The notes under the pieces are model-generated. The model did not search any database, was not told the origin of the DNA, and saw only the letters and a list, made by a program, of their open reading frames with translations. A stretch of DNA of 64,000 bases from Anseranas semipalmata. Taxonomy: Eukaryota > Chordata > Aves > Anseriformes > Anseranatidae. The position numbers and the translations under genes are program-made. Positions 1-14,400 of the stretch are shown here, piece by piece. The stretch spans positions 20,055-84,054 of the forward strand of contig VXAA01004288.1 of NCBI GenBank assembly GCA_013399115.1, written 5' to 3'. The first letter of the stretch is position 1, and each line of letters opens with the position of its first letter.

Positions 1-2231
1 TGCTTCCATGCCCCTGCCTTTGCTTCCTCATCTGTGTATGTCTGTGTACATTACCTTCTGTAATAAGCAATCTAAGACATGTCTAAGATGGTCAATCTTT
101 CCTGTTCTGCCCCCAACCCTTGTATGGATTGCCTGTTATCATCCGCAACAGATAACAGGTAACTCCTTGCCCTGCCCAGCTCCAACTTGAAAATAAAGGT
201 CTGGCTATACTTTTCTATTCTCGTTGTCTTGTTGAAGCTTATTTCTCTCCGTCCTTTGTTTTGTTGTTGTTCCACTGGTTCACCAGAAACAATAAAAGCT
301 CAGAGCAAGTGTTCACAACTGGAGAGACTTGTCAGCTGTCCCTCTCATGAGTAGGACTTGCTAGTGACCCTATTGCCTTATTACAGGTGTTTTGTAACCC
401 TTGACTGTTTGACTTTGCTTCTTCAGCTTTTTAAATATTTCGTATCTTTCTGGATTATTAAAGCCAAAGTTGGTGGGGAGAATTCCCTTACTTGAAGCTT
501 TCTCCACCCTGACATGTGGTGTTGATAGGATGTTTACCAACAAAACTTTCTACTTGGTTGTCACACAAAGCCAGAACCCTTTACAGGAATAAAGGAAGAA
601 GAAAAATGTATTACCAATAGGGTTTGCAGCATTCTCATTCTTTGTAGTCAACTGTACAATTGGTAAACTAGACAACTGTTTCAGAGAGTCTGTGTTGCAG
701 TCCAGGTTCCACAGAAAATTATGGTCGTAATGCTCTTTTGTCCTCATCTCTTCCATTGTCTTTTCTTACACCATAGAGACTCAGGGTGAATTTCTACCCC
801 CTACCCCATAACAGGAAGGTTAATACTTCCGAGTAAAAGCAATAACATGCAAAAGCACTTAATGTTCATGAGGCTATTTTTTTTAACTGGTTCAGTATTT
901 ATTACTCCCAAATTTCCTCTGAAAAGTCGATCTTATACAAGTAGAATATGGCAGAGCTAATGCCAGGCAATTACATTTTGGAACGATTAAGAGCAACTGA
1001 AAATGGATGCTTCTGACAGAGAATATCAGGCATCCTTAATTATCATTGCATGTATTTATTTTGCTCTGTTTTGAAGGTTATACATTCCATACTGCATAAA
1101 GAAGTTCAATAATATGTCTTAGGTAGGACTTGCATGGCTGAAAATTTAGTGACAATTATGATGTACCTCCTCCCCTTCTACTCTGCCCTGGTGAGACAGC
1201 ATCTGGAATATTGTGTCCAGTTCTGGGCCCCTCAGTTCAAGAAGGACAGGGAACTGCTTGAGAGAGTCCAGCGCAGAGCCACAAAGATGATTAAGGGAGT
1301 GGAGCGTCTGCCTTATGAGGAAAGGCTGAGGGAGCTGGGTCTCTAGCTTGGAGAAGAGGAGGCTGAGGGGTGACCTCATTAATGTTTATAAATATGTAAA
1401 GGGTGAGTGTCAGGAGGATGGAGCGAGGCTCTTCTCCTTGACATCCAATGATAAGACAAGGGGCAATGGGTGCAAGCTGGAATACAGGAGGTTCCACTTA
1501 AATATGAGAAGAAACTTCAAGGTGAGGGTGACGGAGCACTGGAACAGGCCACCCAGAGAGGTTGTGGAGTCTCCTTCTCTGGAAACATTCAAAACCCACC
1601 TGGACACGTTCCTGTGTGACCTGATCTAGGTGTTCCTGCTCTGGCAGGGGGATTGGACTAGATGATCTTTCAAGGTCCCTCTCAATCCCTAACATTCTGT
1701 GATTCTGTGATAATGAATGAAGATAATGCTTGAATTTGTACATAAATTCATCCTAGGGAAGGGGAGGGGAAATTGGTTTCATGTATGCATTTAATTGTTC
1801 AAGAGGTAGATTCTTTAGCCCACAGTAATAATACTGAATATGCTCTAATGTTAAGTGTTGCGTATGCCAGAATTTAACAAACTGTTTGCAGAAATCAGAA
1901 TGATGGTTGATTGCCTCAGTACTAGTATCTACTTCTTTCTGCTTCATTAGACTTATAATTTTTCACTAGTGTTAATTAGTCGTGGGAAGTTCTTAAAAGG
2001 TTGTCTTGGTAACGTTTGGAGATTAATATCTCAGGTGAGATTTATTTGATACTGGATTATAGAATGAAAGTAATGCAAGTTTGACACTTGACTTCTTTAT
2101 GTAGGATCCTGATACACTCCTGAATAGTTACAGGAAGTTTATTAAGTCTTGCATTCTTTCTGAGAAGACGATCACTTCAGTTCTTTTTGGTTGTCATAAA
2201 GCTTATGTAACAAATGTCTTTTCTCTTCTAG
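1..2231 (+). other. RB1CC1 intron (3' part) with one CR1 copy
   Basis: No coding exon was recognised upstream of 2232; the preceding exon is outside the window. The stretch holds a sense-strand CR1 fragment (1155-1711). Bases 1-285 have a composition and AATAAA (192-197) reminiscent of an LTR end, but this is weak. Confidence 0.7.
1155..1711 (+). mobile_element. CR1 LINE 3' fragment (sense to RB1CC1)
   Basis: The reading [20 protein letters not shown], then [15 protein letters not shown], is the C-terminal tail of CR1 ORF2 (reverse transcriptase). A 1-nt frame change near 1345 breaks it; the next frame continues [15 protein letters not shown] and [15 protein letters not shown]. The copy ends with two ATTCTGTG octamers (1694-1709), the CR1 3' signature. 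5'-truncated and non-functional. Confidence 0.93.
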
Positions 2232-2416
2232 GGATTTTTGGCTAATCAGAAGAGAGCTGAGAACTTGAAAGATCCTTCTGTGCTGCCTGACTTGTGTTTG
2301 AGTCATGCAAATCAGCTGATGATTATGTTAACTAATCACAGAAAATTGTTAGATATTAAACAGAAATGCACCACTGCCAAACAGGAGCTTGCAAATAATC
2401 TGCAAGTCAGACTAAA
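2232..2416 (+). CDS. RB1CC1: RB1CC1 coding exon 1 of window
   Basis: The exon follows a CTTCTAG acceptor, opens with GGA TTT TTG GCT (GFLANQ...) and ends with AA before GTAAGT; the split Lys codon is finished by the next exon. It encodes 61 codons plus 2 nt of the ATG17-like region, including the stretches [11 protein letters not shown] and [12 protein letters not shown] that are highly conserved in vertebrate FIP200. The phase of the previous exon cannot be checked because it lies outside the window. Confidence 0.95.
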
Positions 2417-5400
2417 GTAAGTTACAACTTTTCAACTTGATATCACAAATTCCACTTGCATTGAGACTCTTAAAACAAAAAGTGCATCATAAGGAAATCT
2501 TTGGTAATGCATAGAGTTTTTTTCTTAATGGAAGAGAAAATAAAAGTTGGATCACTTGAGTTTGTATATGAAGTTATTTGTAAGTACGAAACAAAATATT
2601 ATTTTAAGAGAATTTTTTCTTGGAGCTTAAATGGCCTTCATATCAGTAAAACAATATCCTCGAACCTATAATCCCGTCTCCCGTCATCAACCTTGGAAAC
2701 CATCACTGTCTTACTTAAAATTTGACTGGCAATTATATCGATGTTTTCAAAGGAGTGTAATAAGTATAAATAAAACACTTTTCAGTAGCTTGTGATCCTA
2801 TCAAAGCTAGAAAACATGCCATTAGTTTGTGATTTACTTGCAGCTAGTGAAAAATAATTATATCCACTGACAGTGAAAATGGCATTTTTTCATGTAAGCA
2901 TCATTGCTGTATGACAGAAGGCAGCAAGTAGCCTATATTGCTAAATGGGAAGTAGTTTTTCCTACTACTAAACCTAATTCTTAAGCTTTTATCTATTATG
3001 TCAGATACATAGGGAAAGTTTAGAGTCTAATTGTTTTTGAAGAAATAATTTTGTTTATGCTAGCTGTTAGGCCCTTCACCAATGTTTCCTAGAGGGCAAG
3101 ACGAACGAATGACTTCAGTCCCTCCTCATATGCTTGTTCAGCCCAGAGAAGAGGAGGCTGAGGGTAGGCCTCATGGCGGCCTGCAGCTTCCTCACAAGGG
3201 GAGTGGAGGGGCAGGCGCTGATCTCTGCTCTCTGGTGACAGCGACAGGACCCGAGGGAACGGCATGGAGCTGTGACAGGGGAGGGTCAGGCTGGGGGTTG
3301 GGAAACGGTTCTTCACCGAGAGGGTGGTGGGGCACTGGAACAGGCTCCCCAGGGAAGTAGTCACGGCACTGAGCCTGCCAGACTTCAAGAAATGTTTGGA
3401 CAACATTCTTAGATGCATCATCTGATTTTGGGTGGTCCTGTGTGGAGCCAGGAGTTGGAGTCGATCCTTGTGCGTCACTTCCAACTTAGGATTTTCTGTG
3501 GTTCTGTGAACACTGTGACCCTGTTAAGACTTGTACACTGGATTGGATATCCATCAAGGAGAATATTTTTCTTCTTCTTGATGAGATTACGGTTTGTATA
3601 GAAAAAGTAGTTTCAGGATGCAGGGAAAAAGTAAACCAGAATCAGCAATACACTAGTGACAAAGATCCTGTTTTGTTTGTAAAATGAATTACTGCTAGGG
3701 AAATCAGAATAGGAATTTGTCTGTCTTTATTGTCCATGCATCTACTCTTTAAATTTATGAAAAAAATCTTTTTTGTTTGTTTGCACCATTTTTCACAAGT
3801 TGCAAGGGTTAGTATGTAGAAGCTAGCTTACCATAAATATCACTTTTACGTCCTATATGTTAAAGTACTGGTGTAGCTATGCACCTAATTCACGAGTTAT
3901 TAGAGGAAAAGACTTGCATCCCTTTGGAAGGAGAAAGTGAGTCATGGAGAATGAACACAAGGAGGATAGATCTGAAGAGAAGAATAAAGCATAGATTTAA
4001 AAAAAAAAGAAAGAAAAAAAGAAAAGAAAAAGAAAAGAGAAACTCTCTTCTGTGTCAAGCCAAAGGTTCTTCTAGATTGTCTTCATAAGCAGCTAGTAGC
4101 AAATGACAGTAATGAAGAAAATGAATACAAATATTTTCCTCTAAGAATATTTACATTTGGAAGCAGTAATTTTGTGCTTAACTGCTGATGGAGGCTTTTT
4201 CCATTAATTAGTTTAACTTTTTTTTTTGAATCCACAAATTCCTGTCTTTTGCAAGTCCAGCAGCATAACTGTGTTGTGTGGAAAAAGCCCTTCCTTCTGT
4301 GCTTGAACTGATCGCTTGTTGGCTTCTTGTAATGCCCTGTGTTTTTTTTCTTGCTACTCATTACTGTGAGAAAGTTAACAGTGCATGTTAATGTCTTCTC
4401 TGTTAGTTCATACTAGCTTAATGTTGACTTCTTTGTATTTGTCACTTTACTTTTACTCCACTTCTGTCAGTAAAAAGATTTTTTGTTTCTGCAGGGGAGT
4501 AGCTCCACCTTATGATTCTTTGGAAAAGTTGCTGTAATGTTTCCACTCAGGCACACCCGCTCATCACCTTTTCAGTAGTTAAATTGTGATTTAATTATCT
4601 TGGTGTCTGTGTTTGAAATTAATATATTGACCAAGGAATACATGTGTGTATATTCGATAGGGTAATTGAATGTGTGGTTACCCAAAATGAGAATTTGTAT
4701 GTTAGAAGGGCTGTTATTTGGTAAGCGTGAATAGATGGTGTGAACTTCCTAAACAGTCTTTTGGTCTTCTCTTTGACAGTATCCCCACCCTTAATACTTC
4801 TTGCTAATGCTTTTCTATAAGTGTTTTTAGGATTTATAAACAAAGAGTAGTCTCTTCTTTGCTCTGGACATACCAGCTTCTTTTTAAATTCTTCTAGAGA
4901 AAATTGCATTATCATTTATTTTAAGGTTATGTATGCTTATAAAAAACAATACCTTAACTCAGATGTTGTGTTAATTTTTGAATGCTTATGTGGATTTCTT
5001 GCTTTGAGAAATTAATGGAGAAGGCAACTACTGAAATCTGAATTACTTGGTACTTCCAGATAGCCTGTTTGTTGTCCCGTGTAAAGTGATGTCATTGTTC
5101 AGTTGATCCAGAGATGCTGCTAATTTTGGTGAAATTAAAATGCAGAAGAGATGACTAAGTTGTTATCTTCTAAAGTGTAACCTACTTTTGTAGGTGGTGT
5201 TGTTTTGTAATGCTTCATGCTGACCAAGATGGAGAGAAACTGCAAGCATTGCTTCGTCTTGTAACAGAGCTCCTAGAAAGGGTCAAGGTTGTAGAGGCTC
5301 TCAGTACTGTTCCTCAAATGTACTGTCTAGCTGTCGTTGAGGTTGTGAGGAGAAAAATGTTCATAAAACACTACAGGGAGGTAAGTAAATACAAAGGCTT

Positions 5401-8400
5401 GGTCTTTACATTTTGTCAGTGTATAAATTAACAACTAACTATGTATTTTCCCTTCCACAGTGGGCGGGTGCTTTAATAAAAGATGGGAAACACCTATATG
5501 AAGCTGAAAGGGCAAAAAGAGAATCTTTTGGTAAACTGTTCAGTAAGTACTTTCTCTTCTGTGAAATCAGAACTATGGTTTAGTATGACTTTTGTCTTTA
5601 GAAGTAGTTAAAAATACTTTATGTTGTAGTTTAAATACCTGTATGATATTTTTTTCTTACTTAAATAGGAAACATACAGTGTGCTAGTTGGTTCAAACTT
5701 TCTCTACTAAGCCAGGTTATGATTTAATGAACTATTCCATATAGATTATTCAAAATACTGTGAAAGTTCTAATTAGTTTAATGCTTCTGAAAGAAAATAT
5801 TTCTAATTACTACACTTGAGTGCAGTTTCTGCTTGAACATGTTCTGCCAGCTTTACTGTTCCTTTAAATAACACTTTTGAAACCATTACTGAATATTTGG
5901 GTATTGGTACAGCTTCCTCTGTATTTCTTCAGGAAAAACAAAAACTAAAGTTGCACACCTATAACATTTGACTAGTGTTTTGTTTTTTTAAAGTATGAAG
6001 TTTCTGATTTAAAAAAAAAAGAAAAGTCAGTTTTCTGTGAAGTTGGTAATTTACATTCTGAATGAACTACTAAAATAAGAAAATTGAGTAAAAGGTTATC
6101 AAAATTTCAGATAGGAGACTAACAAGTTTACAAAGAAGAAAACTTGAAAAATAAGCATTTAAGCAAATACATGATAGGTTTTGCATGAAGTTCTGTGGTC
6201 AGTTTTTGTTAAGAAATGGCATGGTTAATAATGCTTTCAAATTTAGTTCAGTTGTTAAACTGCAGTAGCTCAATTGTTTTCTCAAGGCATTGTTTGTATG
6301 TTGCATTTATTCCTTTTAAATAACCATTTTTTCTTTGCCCAGGGAAGTCTTTTCTAAGAAATCGTTTGTTTAGAGGACTGGATTCCTGGCCTCCATCCTT
6401 TTGTGTATGTACTCAGCATCTTTTGTTGTTTCTTTCATTTTTGTAAACAGTACTTTTGTAAATTAAGCTAGGCTTAATTCATGCTGCACTCCTGTCTCAT
6501 TGTTCTGACACAAATGAAACAAATAGAAACTGGTATTTTTTGCTGTTTAGAGTGATCTGTGTTAACACTGGTTCCTAACTTGCATTGCAGTGGGAGAGGA
6601 AATGTCACCTTGATATTCTTTTTTAACAAGGAGTGTGTGGAACTGAGCAAAAAAAATAAAATAAAATGCTGTTAATGATCAGAAAACAGAGGCCAGGAGG
6701 GATAATTTGTTTATCATATCCAATATTCTGAATAATACAGCCATAAAATTAATAATGCTGTGAAAGCGTTATTAAGCAAATAAAGCAAATGTTTTCATGT
6801 TTTTCTGTAATTACTAGATGAGTGAAACAGTATTTTCATCTCTTCATTGCCTGATAATATGTCAGGGTGAAAAAGTATAGCTATAATCAAACATTGTCTA
6901 TTAACTTTAGTTTCACACAGATTGGTTAATTCAAGTAAGATCTCTCTCCCTGGTTCTAACATTGTCATCTTATTTTGCCTTGTTTAACCTTTTCAGCTTC
7001 TCTTTTGCAACATTTTTTTTTCATTTTTCGAAAAAAAGTTTGGAAGAAATAAGGATGCTACTCGTTTTAGTATTTTAAATTCTGAACTGAATTAATAATT
7101 AAATGTCTCTTTAGCAGCACCAATAAATAAAGTTTCAGTGCCATCTCTTATCCCTTAACTTCTTAAACAAATCATTAATGTTTAGGAAGCTTGGTAGTAG
7201 GGAGGAAGTACTGCTGCCAGAGGCACTATGAGCAATGACTGTAAATGTAAGTTAATTTTTTTTTTTTTTAGGGTTGTGTGGTTGAGGGTGTGGTCAGACA
7301 TAGTTCCTTTAAAAGGAGAATTAAATCTTTTGTGAGAGAGATCACAGTTTAACTTCAACTTTTCTGTTATGAATTAGGATCCTTTTTGAATCCTTCCTTA
7401 GTCATCTTGATACCACCTTTATAATAACGTGTGAATTAATTTCTTTTTAATACAGACACGAAAACCTCGCAGATTTGACAGTGAGCTTCCAGATATCTCA
7501 TTAAGTGACTTGCAGTTTTTGCAGTCTTTTTGTCCGTCAGAAGTACAGCCGTTACTCAGGTAAATCACCTTTGTAACCTTTGTGCGATATGGAAGTAGCT
7601 TGCCTTTTTGTCCTGCTCCCACCCCCAGTTTATTTTGCATGAGGAACAGACAAGGATATTTTTTCAACTGGTATCATTCTTAAGCAATGCTCTTTACTGA
7701 CTTACTGCAGATACATGTTACATGCTTCATGTACTCAAGCTCAGATGACTTGAACACATGTATACCCTATGTATTCTGTATTGAGATGTAAAGGATGTTG
7801 GACATTGATCTGATGGTTAGTGAGCTTTTGAATCCATATGTCTTAAACCTGTAGAAATTGGACAGAGAAATGACAAACAAGATAATGAGCAAGAAATAGG
7901 CAGGAACAAATCTTGTGTAAGGTCCTGTCTAGGAAGAGGTCTCTGTATCACCACAATCAGATGCTCCATGTATCTGTCATCCTTGTTAGAACAGAGCTGT
8001 ATTTAGAAATTTGCTCAGATTTCATTTAACCCAAGGCTGCAATCCCACAAAGGATGATAATGTAAAGCCAAAAGGAGATGCTCCACTGTCATTTGTCAGG
8101 TTCACCAACAGTATCAACCTGAAACCTGTTACTGGTGCACAGTGAAGGAGCTGGATTGACTGCGTTTTTCACCTTTATGTTGTACTGGCATTCTTTTTGA
8201 TTCAGAAGTCCTGGAAATCCTCCTGGTGCTATAGCTGCTGGCATTAACATTAGGTATAGTGAGCTTAGTCTGCTTTGACAGTGAGTTTGCCATAGATCAC
8301 AATACAGCTGATAAACAATTCTAATTTCTCTTGTTATGATGTTAGGTTTGCTTCCCAGTCACTCTGCAGATAAAATGCAAGCTATCATATTGCGTATTGC

Positions 8401-11400
8401 TGATATTTGCTGAGAATTTTACAGCCTTTCTAGGAAGTTCAGACTGAGTTCAAGAAGAATTTTGTCTTGCTATTGGCAGAAAATCATCAGTAATAAACAA
8501 TAGTTTGGTTACTGATGTAATGACCTAGCTTTCCACTTGATGGCAATAGAGGTGGGATTATGTTATGTTAACCCTGGTTCACGTTTACATTTGGTGGCAA
8601 TGTTGATGACAGTGGAGGACTTGTAACTTTGGTGGGTCGAGCTGTCCCACACTTTGGTAGATGCTGAGCTTCCGAACAAACTTTAGAGCAGTGCTCTGTC
8701 TGTCTGTTATTTTCATTTAACATCTGAAAAGAAAACAGTTGGCAAACTAGCAAGGTGAGACCAAGCACAGAATCCTTTCCTATCCTCTCTGGTCCCCTGA
8801 GCTGCATAATTAAAATGATGCTTCTATTTACTTACAGTGCTTCAGTCTTCTCAACTTCTAAGTTTAAGCAATTACTGAAATCTTAATTCTATAAAAATAC
8901 ACTAGATGCCATGTGCCATATATTTTGAATAGAGAATGCAAAATACAGTGAAATATTATCTGTTTTTATTGTGTTGTAAGTCTGAATAAAATCATGCTTC
9001 ATGACTTCAGTGGAGTAATTCCAGACAAATATTCTGGAAGTACAGGCTCTCAAGAAAAATGAAATAAATATTACTTTTCTAGAGGTTTAGGAAACTTGCA
9101 ATTGAAATCTTACCGTGCAATGCTTGCAATGTGATCACAACACATTATTCAGTCTTTTAATTTGTTACCTATCATTGAAGTAGTATAATAGTGAATTAAT
9201 TGCTGCTTCAAAGGAAGAGACTGGAGACAATCCAACCAAAGAGAATAATCGAGTCATTTGCAATCATAAGTGCTTCAATTACAGATCTAATCACCATCAA
9301 TTCTTTTCTGTTAGTGTTGTTGTAACTCTAGGTACTAGCGGTAAATGTTTTCCTCAAAGGGAAAGACTCTGACACATTACTTCCCCGTCATTGTGTTTAT
9401 CATTATTTAGTTCTTAAGAGCTCTCAAGTTCTTATTTTAAAGCAAAAACACCAGGTGTTTTTGTGGATTTTGCACGTAAAATAGATGAAATGAAGCAAAT
9501 ATAAACTTTATACAGAGGGAAACTTAATCTCATTAGAATATCTACATAATTCAATATATTTGAATATTAGATGTAACAATATGGGGGGAAAAAAATAATC
9601 CTGTACTGTTTTTAAGGGTTCCCATACTTTGTGACTTTGAACCTCTTCACCAGCATGTACGTGCTCTACATAACCTCGTAAAAGCAGCACAGAGTTTGGA
9701 TGAAATGTCACAAACCATTACAGACCTGCTGAATGAACAAAAGGTATTTTTTTAACCGAGAAAATAGAATATCCTGTTGAAAAAGAGTAATGTATTGTCA
9801 TAATATTGTTTTAACTGCTTCAGAAAGAAACTTTATTGTTCCAGATATGAAGATTAGTTTGTCTCACAACTACATAGTAATTGTTTCCTTTTTGATAAGT
9901 AAAGTGTGCCTATTTAGAAAGTAGTCTAAAAATATTAAATGCCTTCTAAACATTTATCAGATGCTTACATTCTACAGAATTTGTTAAATTAGTAGAATAA
10001 ATTATAGAGTCTAATAGAATTATTCTGTTCATATTTTTCTGCCATTTTTGCGAGCTTCTGTGTGCACAATGTGTGTATTTTGCATATGTTGTTTTAGCTT
10101 GTATTTAAGTAAGTTTCTTCTCTAGATGTTTGCATTGCTTCTTAAGTCTTTCTGGCACAAGCAGGTAAGGGAGAATTCAGGATGTTGATTGGTTGTCCCC
10201 ATTAATTTGCATAGTGATGTGTCATCTGCTCCTTTTGTTGCAGTCCTGCTTTTTGGGGGAAGGGAAGGAATATGTGCTGTCCTTCTCTGAGTATAGAAGG
10301 AATAGATGACAAAAAAAAAATCTCTTCCTCATTTCACTCTGCCTGTTAAGCAGATTCTTTCCACTAGAAACTTACTGGAAGTCTTTCATTTATATAAAAT
10401 ATGAGATCTGGGCTGTTCTTTGTTCTGTAATATAAAAACGGTCTGTCATTTATGTCATCTCTTTTTAGCTCTCTTTTCTCTTTATGAAGTTTGCTTGCTT
10501 TATGAACAGCCATTATGAACAAGGGTGTTAGGGCCTGATCGCTGTATTAGGCAGTGATAGGTGTTCTAGGAAATTCATTATTCACTAAAGCTTGCAGTAT
10601 CAGGAAAGTGTGAAATAAATCAAAAGAATAACTTTTAATCCAAAATGTACATAACAGTAGTACAAGAAACAGGAAAGGTGCCTTACTTGTTCAGTTTTGA
10701 TGGTTTCTAATACTCTGAAAGTCCATCTAAAAATTGGTTCATACTTGTTTATCTGAGAAACTTGTATTGGTATCCAGCTACACAAAAAAAATGCGTGCCA
10801 AGTCAGGAGAATCTGTTCTTTCCACATTTTTCTTTTGCTGTTCTTTGACCAGTTTGGATTCTTGATTCTTGGCTGACTCAAAAATGTTGAATGCCTAGAC
10901 AGACTTGGATAATTGTCTCTTTCCTTCGAGTAAATTACATTACACAGTCAGAGCTGAGCCAGTCATGATGTCAATTTAAAAATGCCCATCTCTATATGTC
11001 ATTTCAGTGATTCATTTGAACATTTTATTTTTTATTTTTATTTTTTTTTTAATTGAAGCAAATAGGTCTGTTGGAGAGATTTTTCTTTGTCAGTGTTCTT
11101 GTTATTCCCTGATGGAAGATTAGGCCTTTTCTCTATGTTGCTTTGTTCTGCAAATGATCTAGAAGTGTTTTGTTTGTTTGTTTAAAATGCTGCATATGCT
11201 CTTTTGTTTTTGTTTAGCATTACTGAAATAATATGGAAATGTCCTCTTATCCTTAGTATTGCTAGGAATTTATACTATATAATTAACAGGAGGAATACAT
11301 ATTTAATAATAGTCCTGAAAATGCCTACAGCTTCATGCACCTATACGTTGTTTGTGAACTGGGAGATATCTTGCCAGGTTGTTGATGACTGTGCGGACTC

Positions 11401-14400
11401 TGGATGTTGCCCATGTAGCCCAGGGAGGCCCATTTGACCCCAGCCTCCATTTCCACACAGGTGGCAGCAGAAGCCTGGTACTTCAAGTTGGATTGTGGTA
11501 GTTTCCCAGGCTCATTGGTAGTGCAGCAATTCAGCTCTGTCTGGGTCAGGCAGGAGTTCAGCTTCTGTGGCTGATGCAGGGGGATGGTCTTTTGATAGCT
11601 GCTTCAGGCAGGAGAGAAAATCTGTGTCTGCAGCCAAGTGAACAAAGAGCAAGTCAGAGGGGGAGTCCAGTAACTTATTGGGGATGCTAGTAATATATAT
11701 TTTAAGTGTTCCCTTAACTCTTTGATGTTCATGCAACATGGATAATATGCATCTTTATCTAATACCTGTTTCTTTTTTTTAGTATTACATCAGAGTATTT
11801 AAAGAATGATGTTCATTGTTTTTAATTTACTATTTTAAAATGTGTTTTTCTTTTTAATGCTTTCTGCTTGTTCTGTTTCATTTAATGGTCTTACACTGAA
11901 GAGACTCCTGTGCCCTTTCATTTCTATAATACTAAGTTTAATCAGATCAGTGATTGGGTTAAAGATATCTAGGAGAAAGTTAAGGTGCCCATAGGAGTGA
12001 GGTAAGATGATTAAGGTATCTTCTCCATGGTTAGCAGGTAATTAACAGGTGCAATCCTGTGGTATTAAAAGGTGCTAATATAAGAGAAGCTGGCTTTTCA
12101 AATGAGATTATGAATCTGCTGTTTGTTCTAGTTGAGTTCAAAATCTAGTGCTGTTTGTAATCCTTCAAAGAATTGCCCCATTTCTTGCCTATAAGTTTAT
12201 CTAGTAACATAACTAGGACAAGTCATGTAATCCAGTAACACCTCAGAGCTTAAAAACTACCTCTGCTTCTCTGTCTCTGCTTTCTAGTTTTCCTTGTTTG
12301 CTCTGGACTTTTCATTTGTCATCACAGGAATTACAGCGTATGACACATGCATACATTACTGCCTATAGATTGTAAATAGACTACATAGCAGGCACCAGAT
12401 TCTCAGGGAAATAGGCATCAGTAAACAAAGTCTTCCATCTAGCTTCAGTTCCTCAAAATGCGAAGAACACTTTGCTACACAGTAATCCAGTAATCCAGCC
12501 AGAGCTCCGGCCCAGTTCACAGCAGCCACTGCAGAACCATAGAATTTGTTACAGCCCCTAGTTCTGAGGAAACCAAGCTCACCTACAGAGTATTGCTCTA
12601 CACAGTGAAGAGTCGTGATTTATTTTCCTCTTCTTCTTGCTATATTCTTATACCTTCTAGTATGATGCTTCAGGAGTTCAGAAAGTTGATACCATCTTTC
12701 CTTTGCATGTGGCTTTCTGTAGGACCTTCTAATACTCAGTCTTCAAAGTGTTTTTTTTATGTGCTTACTGACATTTGTGATGCTAGCTTTTATTACTGTT
12801 AAGGCTCTGGTTTATCAATATTAAATGCTTGTCAGTTAAAACATACACTTTGAATCTAGGCATTTATCAATGTATACAGTATCCTTCAACATTTCTTTTC
12901 TAAATTTTCTAGATAAACAGCAAGCTAAAATTAATCCCAAGGGAAAAATGTTGAAATCGGGACTGATAGTATCTTTAACAAAAGGAACATTTCCATTTAA
13001 GTTTCTTTTGTCTCTTATGTCCTGTGTTCATTTTTGATGACTAAAGACAGTATTTTGTATACAATGAATATAAAGTTTTTTGCGGTGGGTTTTGATTATC
13101 AAATTTAAAAATAGTTGTATGATTTACTTTTGTAGAGATTAAAAGGCTAATGGAGGTAAGGTATATATGCCACTCTGCTATTTACATGAGTGTCAGAGCT
13201 GGAAATAGATTCTTTCTAAATCTCAGTTCAGTATTCATTTGTTATTCATTACTCACACTACATCTCCATTAAGAAAACATATAGCTTGTACAGAGAAGGA
13301 TAAGGGTCCCTTTTTGGGTAGCAGCCATTTTTAAAAAGATTGAAAAAAACAAAAATTAGCTATTTATACATCAGCAGTCTGGTGTCTGTCACTGTTACCT
13401 GTTTTGGGGGTTCTGTTGCTGACTATTGCCCTGCTCTGCTAACTCATGTCATTTAAGTAGCTGAATTAAACAGATTACAAAAGTTTATTCAGTAAAAACT
13501 AATGTACTGGAGAAGACTAGACACAATATTTAAATGCATGGAGACAGCATGTATATTTTGGAAAAGAGTCATGAGCAGGATCATTAGCTGGAGGAGGTGC
13601 TGGCTTTTTGGAACTGACCATCGTTCTGAAAGATGCCTAGCACTTTGAGACCGAGCACCTTATGTGAATCTTTTACTGCAAATATTCTCATGAGTCTTTG
13701 GGAGCAGTTTTTGTTTTTATCATGGTCACATTCCTCAGATGTAAAAGATCAAACAAGTCCTTCAAGGATGAAGGATCGAAAAGCAAGGTTGGGCTATAGT
13801 GTTACAGACAATGCATCTGAGATCTTTCAGAACACTGATCCACTCCAAAATCTCAACATCTCCTCTGGTTTGCAATCCTGATGATCCTGCTCCTGCCTCT
13901 CTATACTGTACTTCACAAATACTCTCCTTAAATATTTTAACTGTATGTATTTCACTGTAATGCTCTTTGGGAAAACTGCTTCACTATCCATACTATTACA
14001 GACTTGTCCAGGAGGACATCCTTGCTGGATACAGAGGCTAGACACTGATTTTTGGCTTCCACTGGGAAGTGATCTGCACTTGCTGTAGCTTAAGGCTTTT
14101 ATTTTTGTTGTAAGAATCTGCAGATGATATTAATATTGGCATCAGAGCTCTGATATTCTCTGTATTTGATAGTTAATAGTATATGATACTGCAAGTATCA
14201 TTTTTGTTCCTAGTTTTGGTAGACGTGAAGATAGTCAAAGGAGGATTTTGCTACCCAGTTCACTTCTTCTGTCAAACAAAGCTGCAAGCAGTAAATTTAT
14301 TATGTTAACTCTATTACATAGATAATAAAAGTATGAAAATCTATGCCTGAAAATTACAGAATACAGGCTGTTTACACAGTCTGCAAGGCTTTACTGAGGT

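Larger units (their letters stand above)
2417..5193 (+). other. RB1CC1 intron with CR1 copy and purine tract
   Basis: A 2.8-kb intron. It holds a CR1 fragment (3139-3510) and an A/G-only tract near 3998-4042; the rest is plain AT-rich intron. Confidence 0.8.

Noticed and set aside
75..84. AGACATGTCT as a p53 response element
   Set aside because: Only one half-site; no second half-site within allowed spacing.
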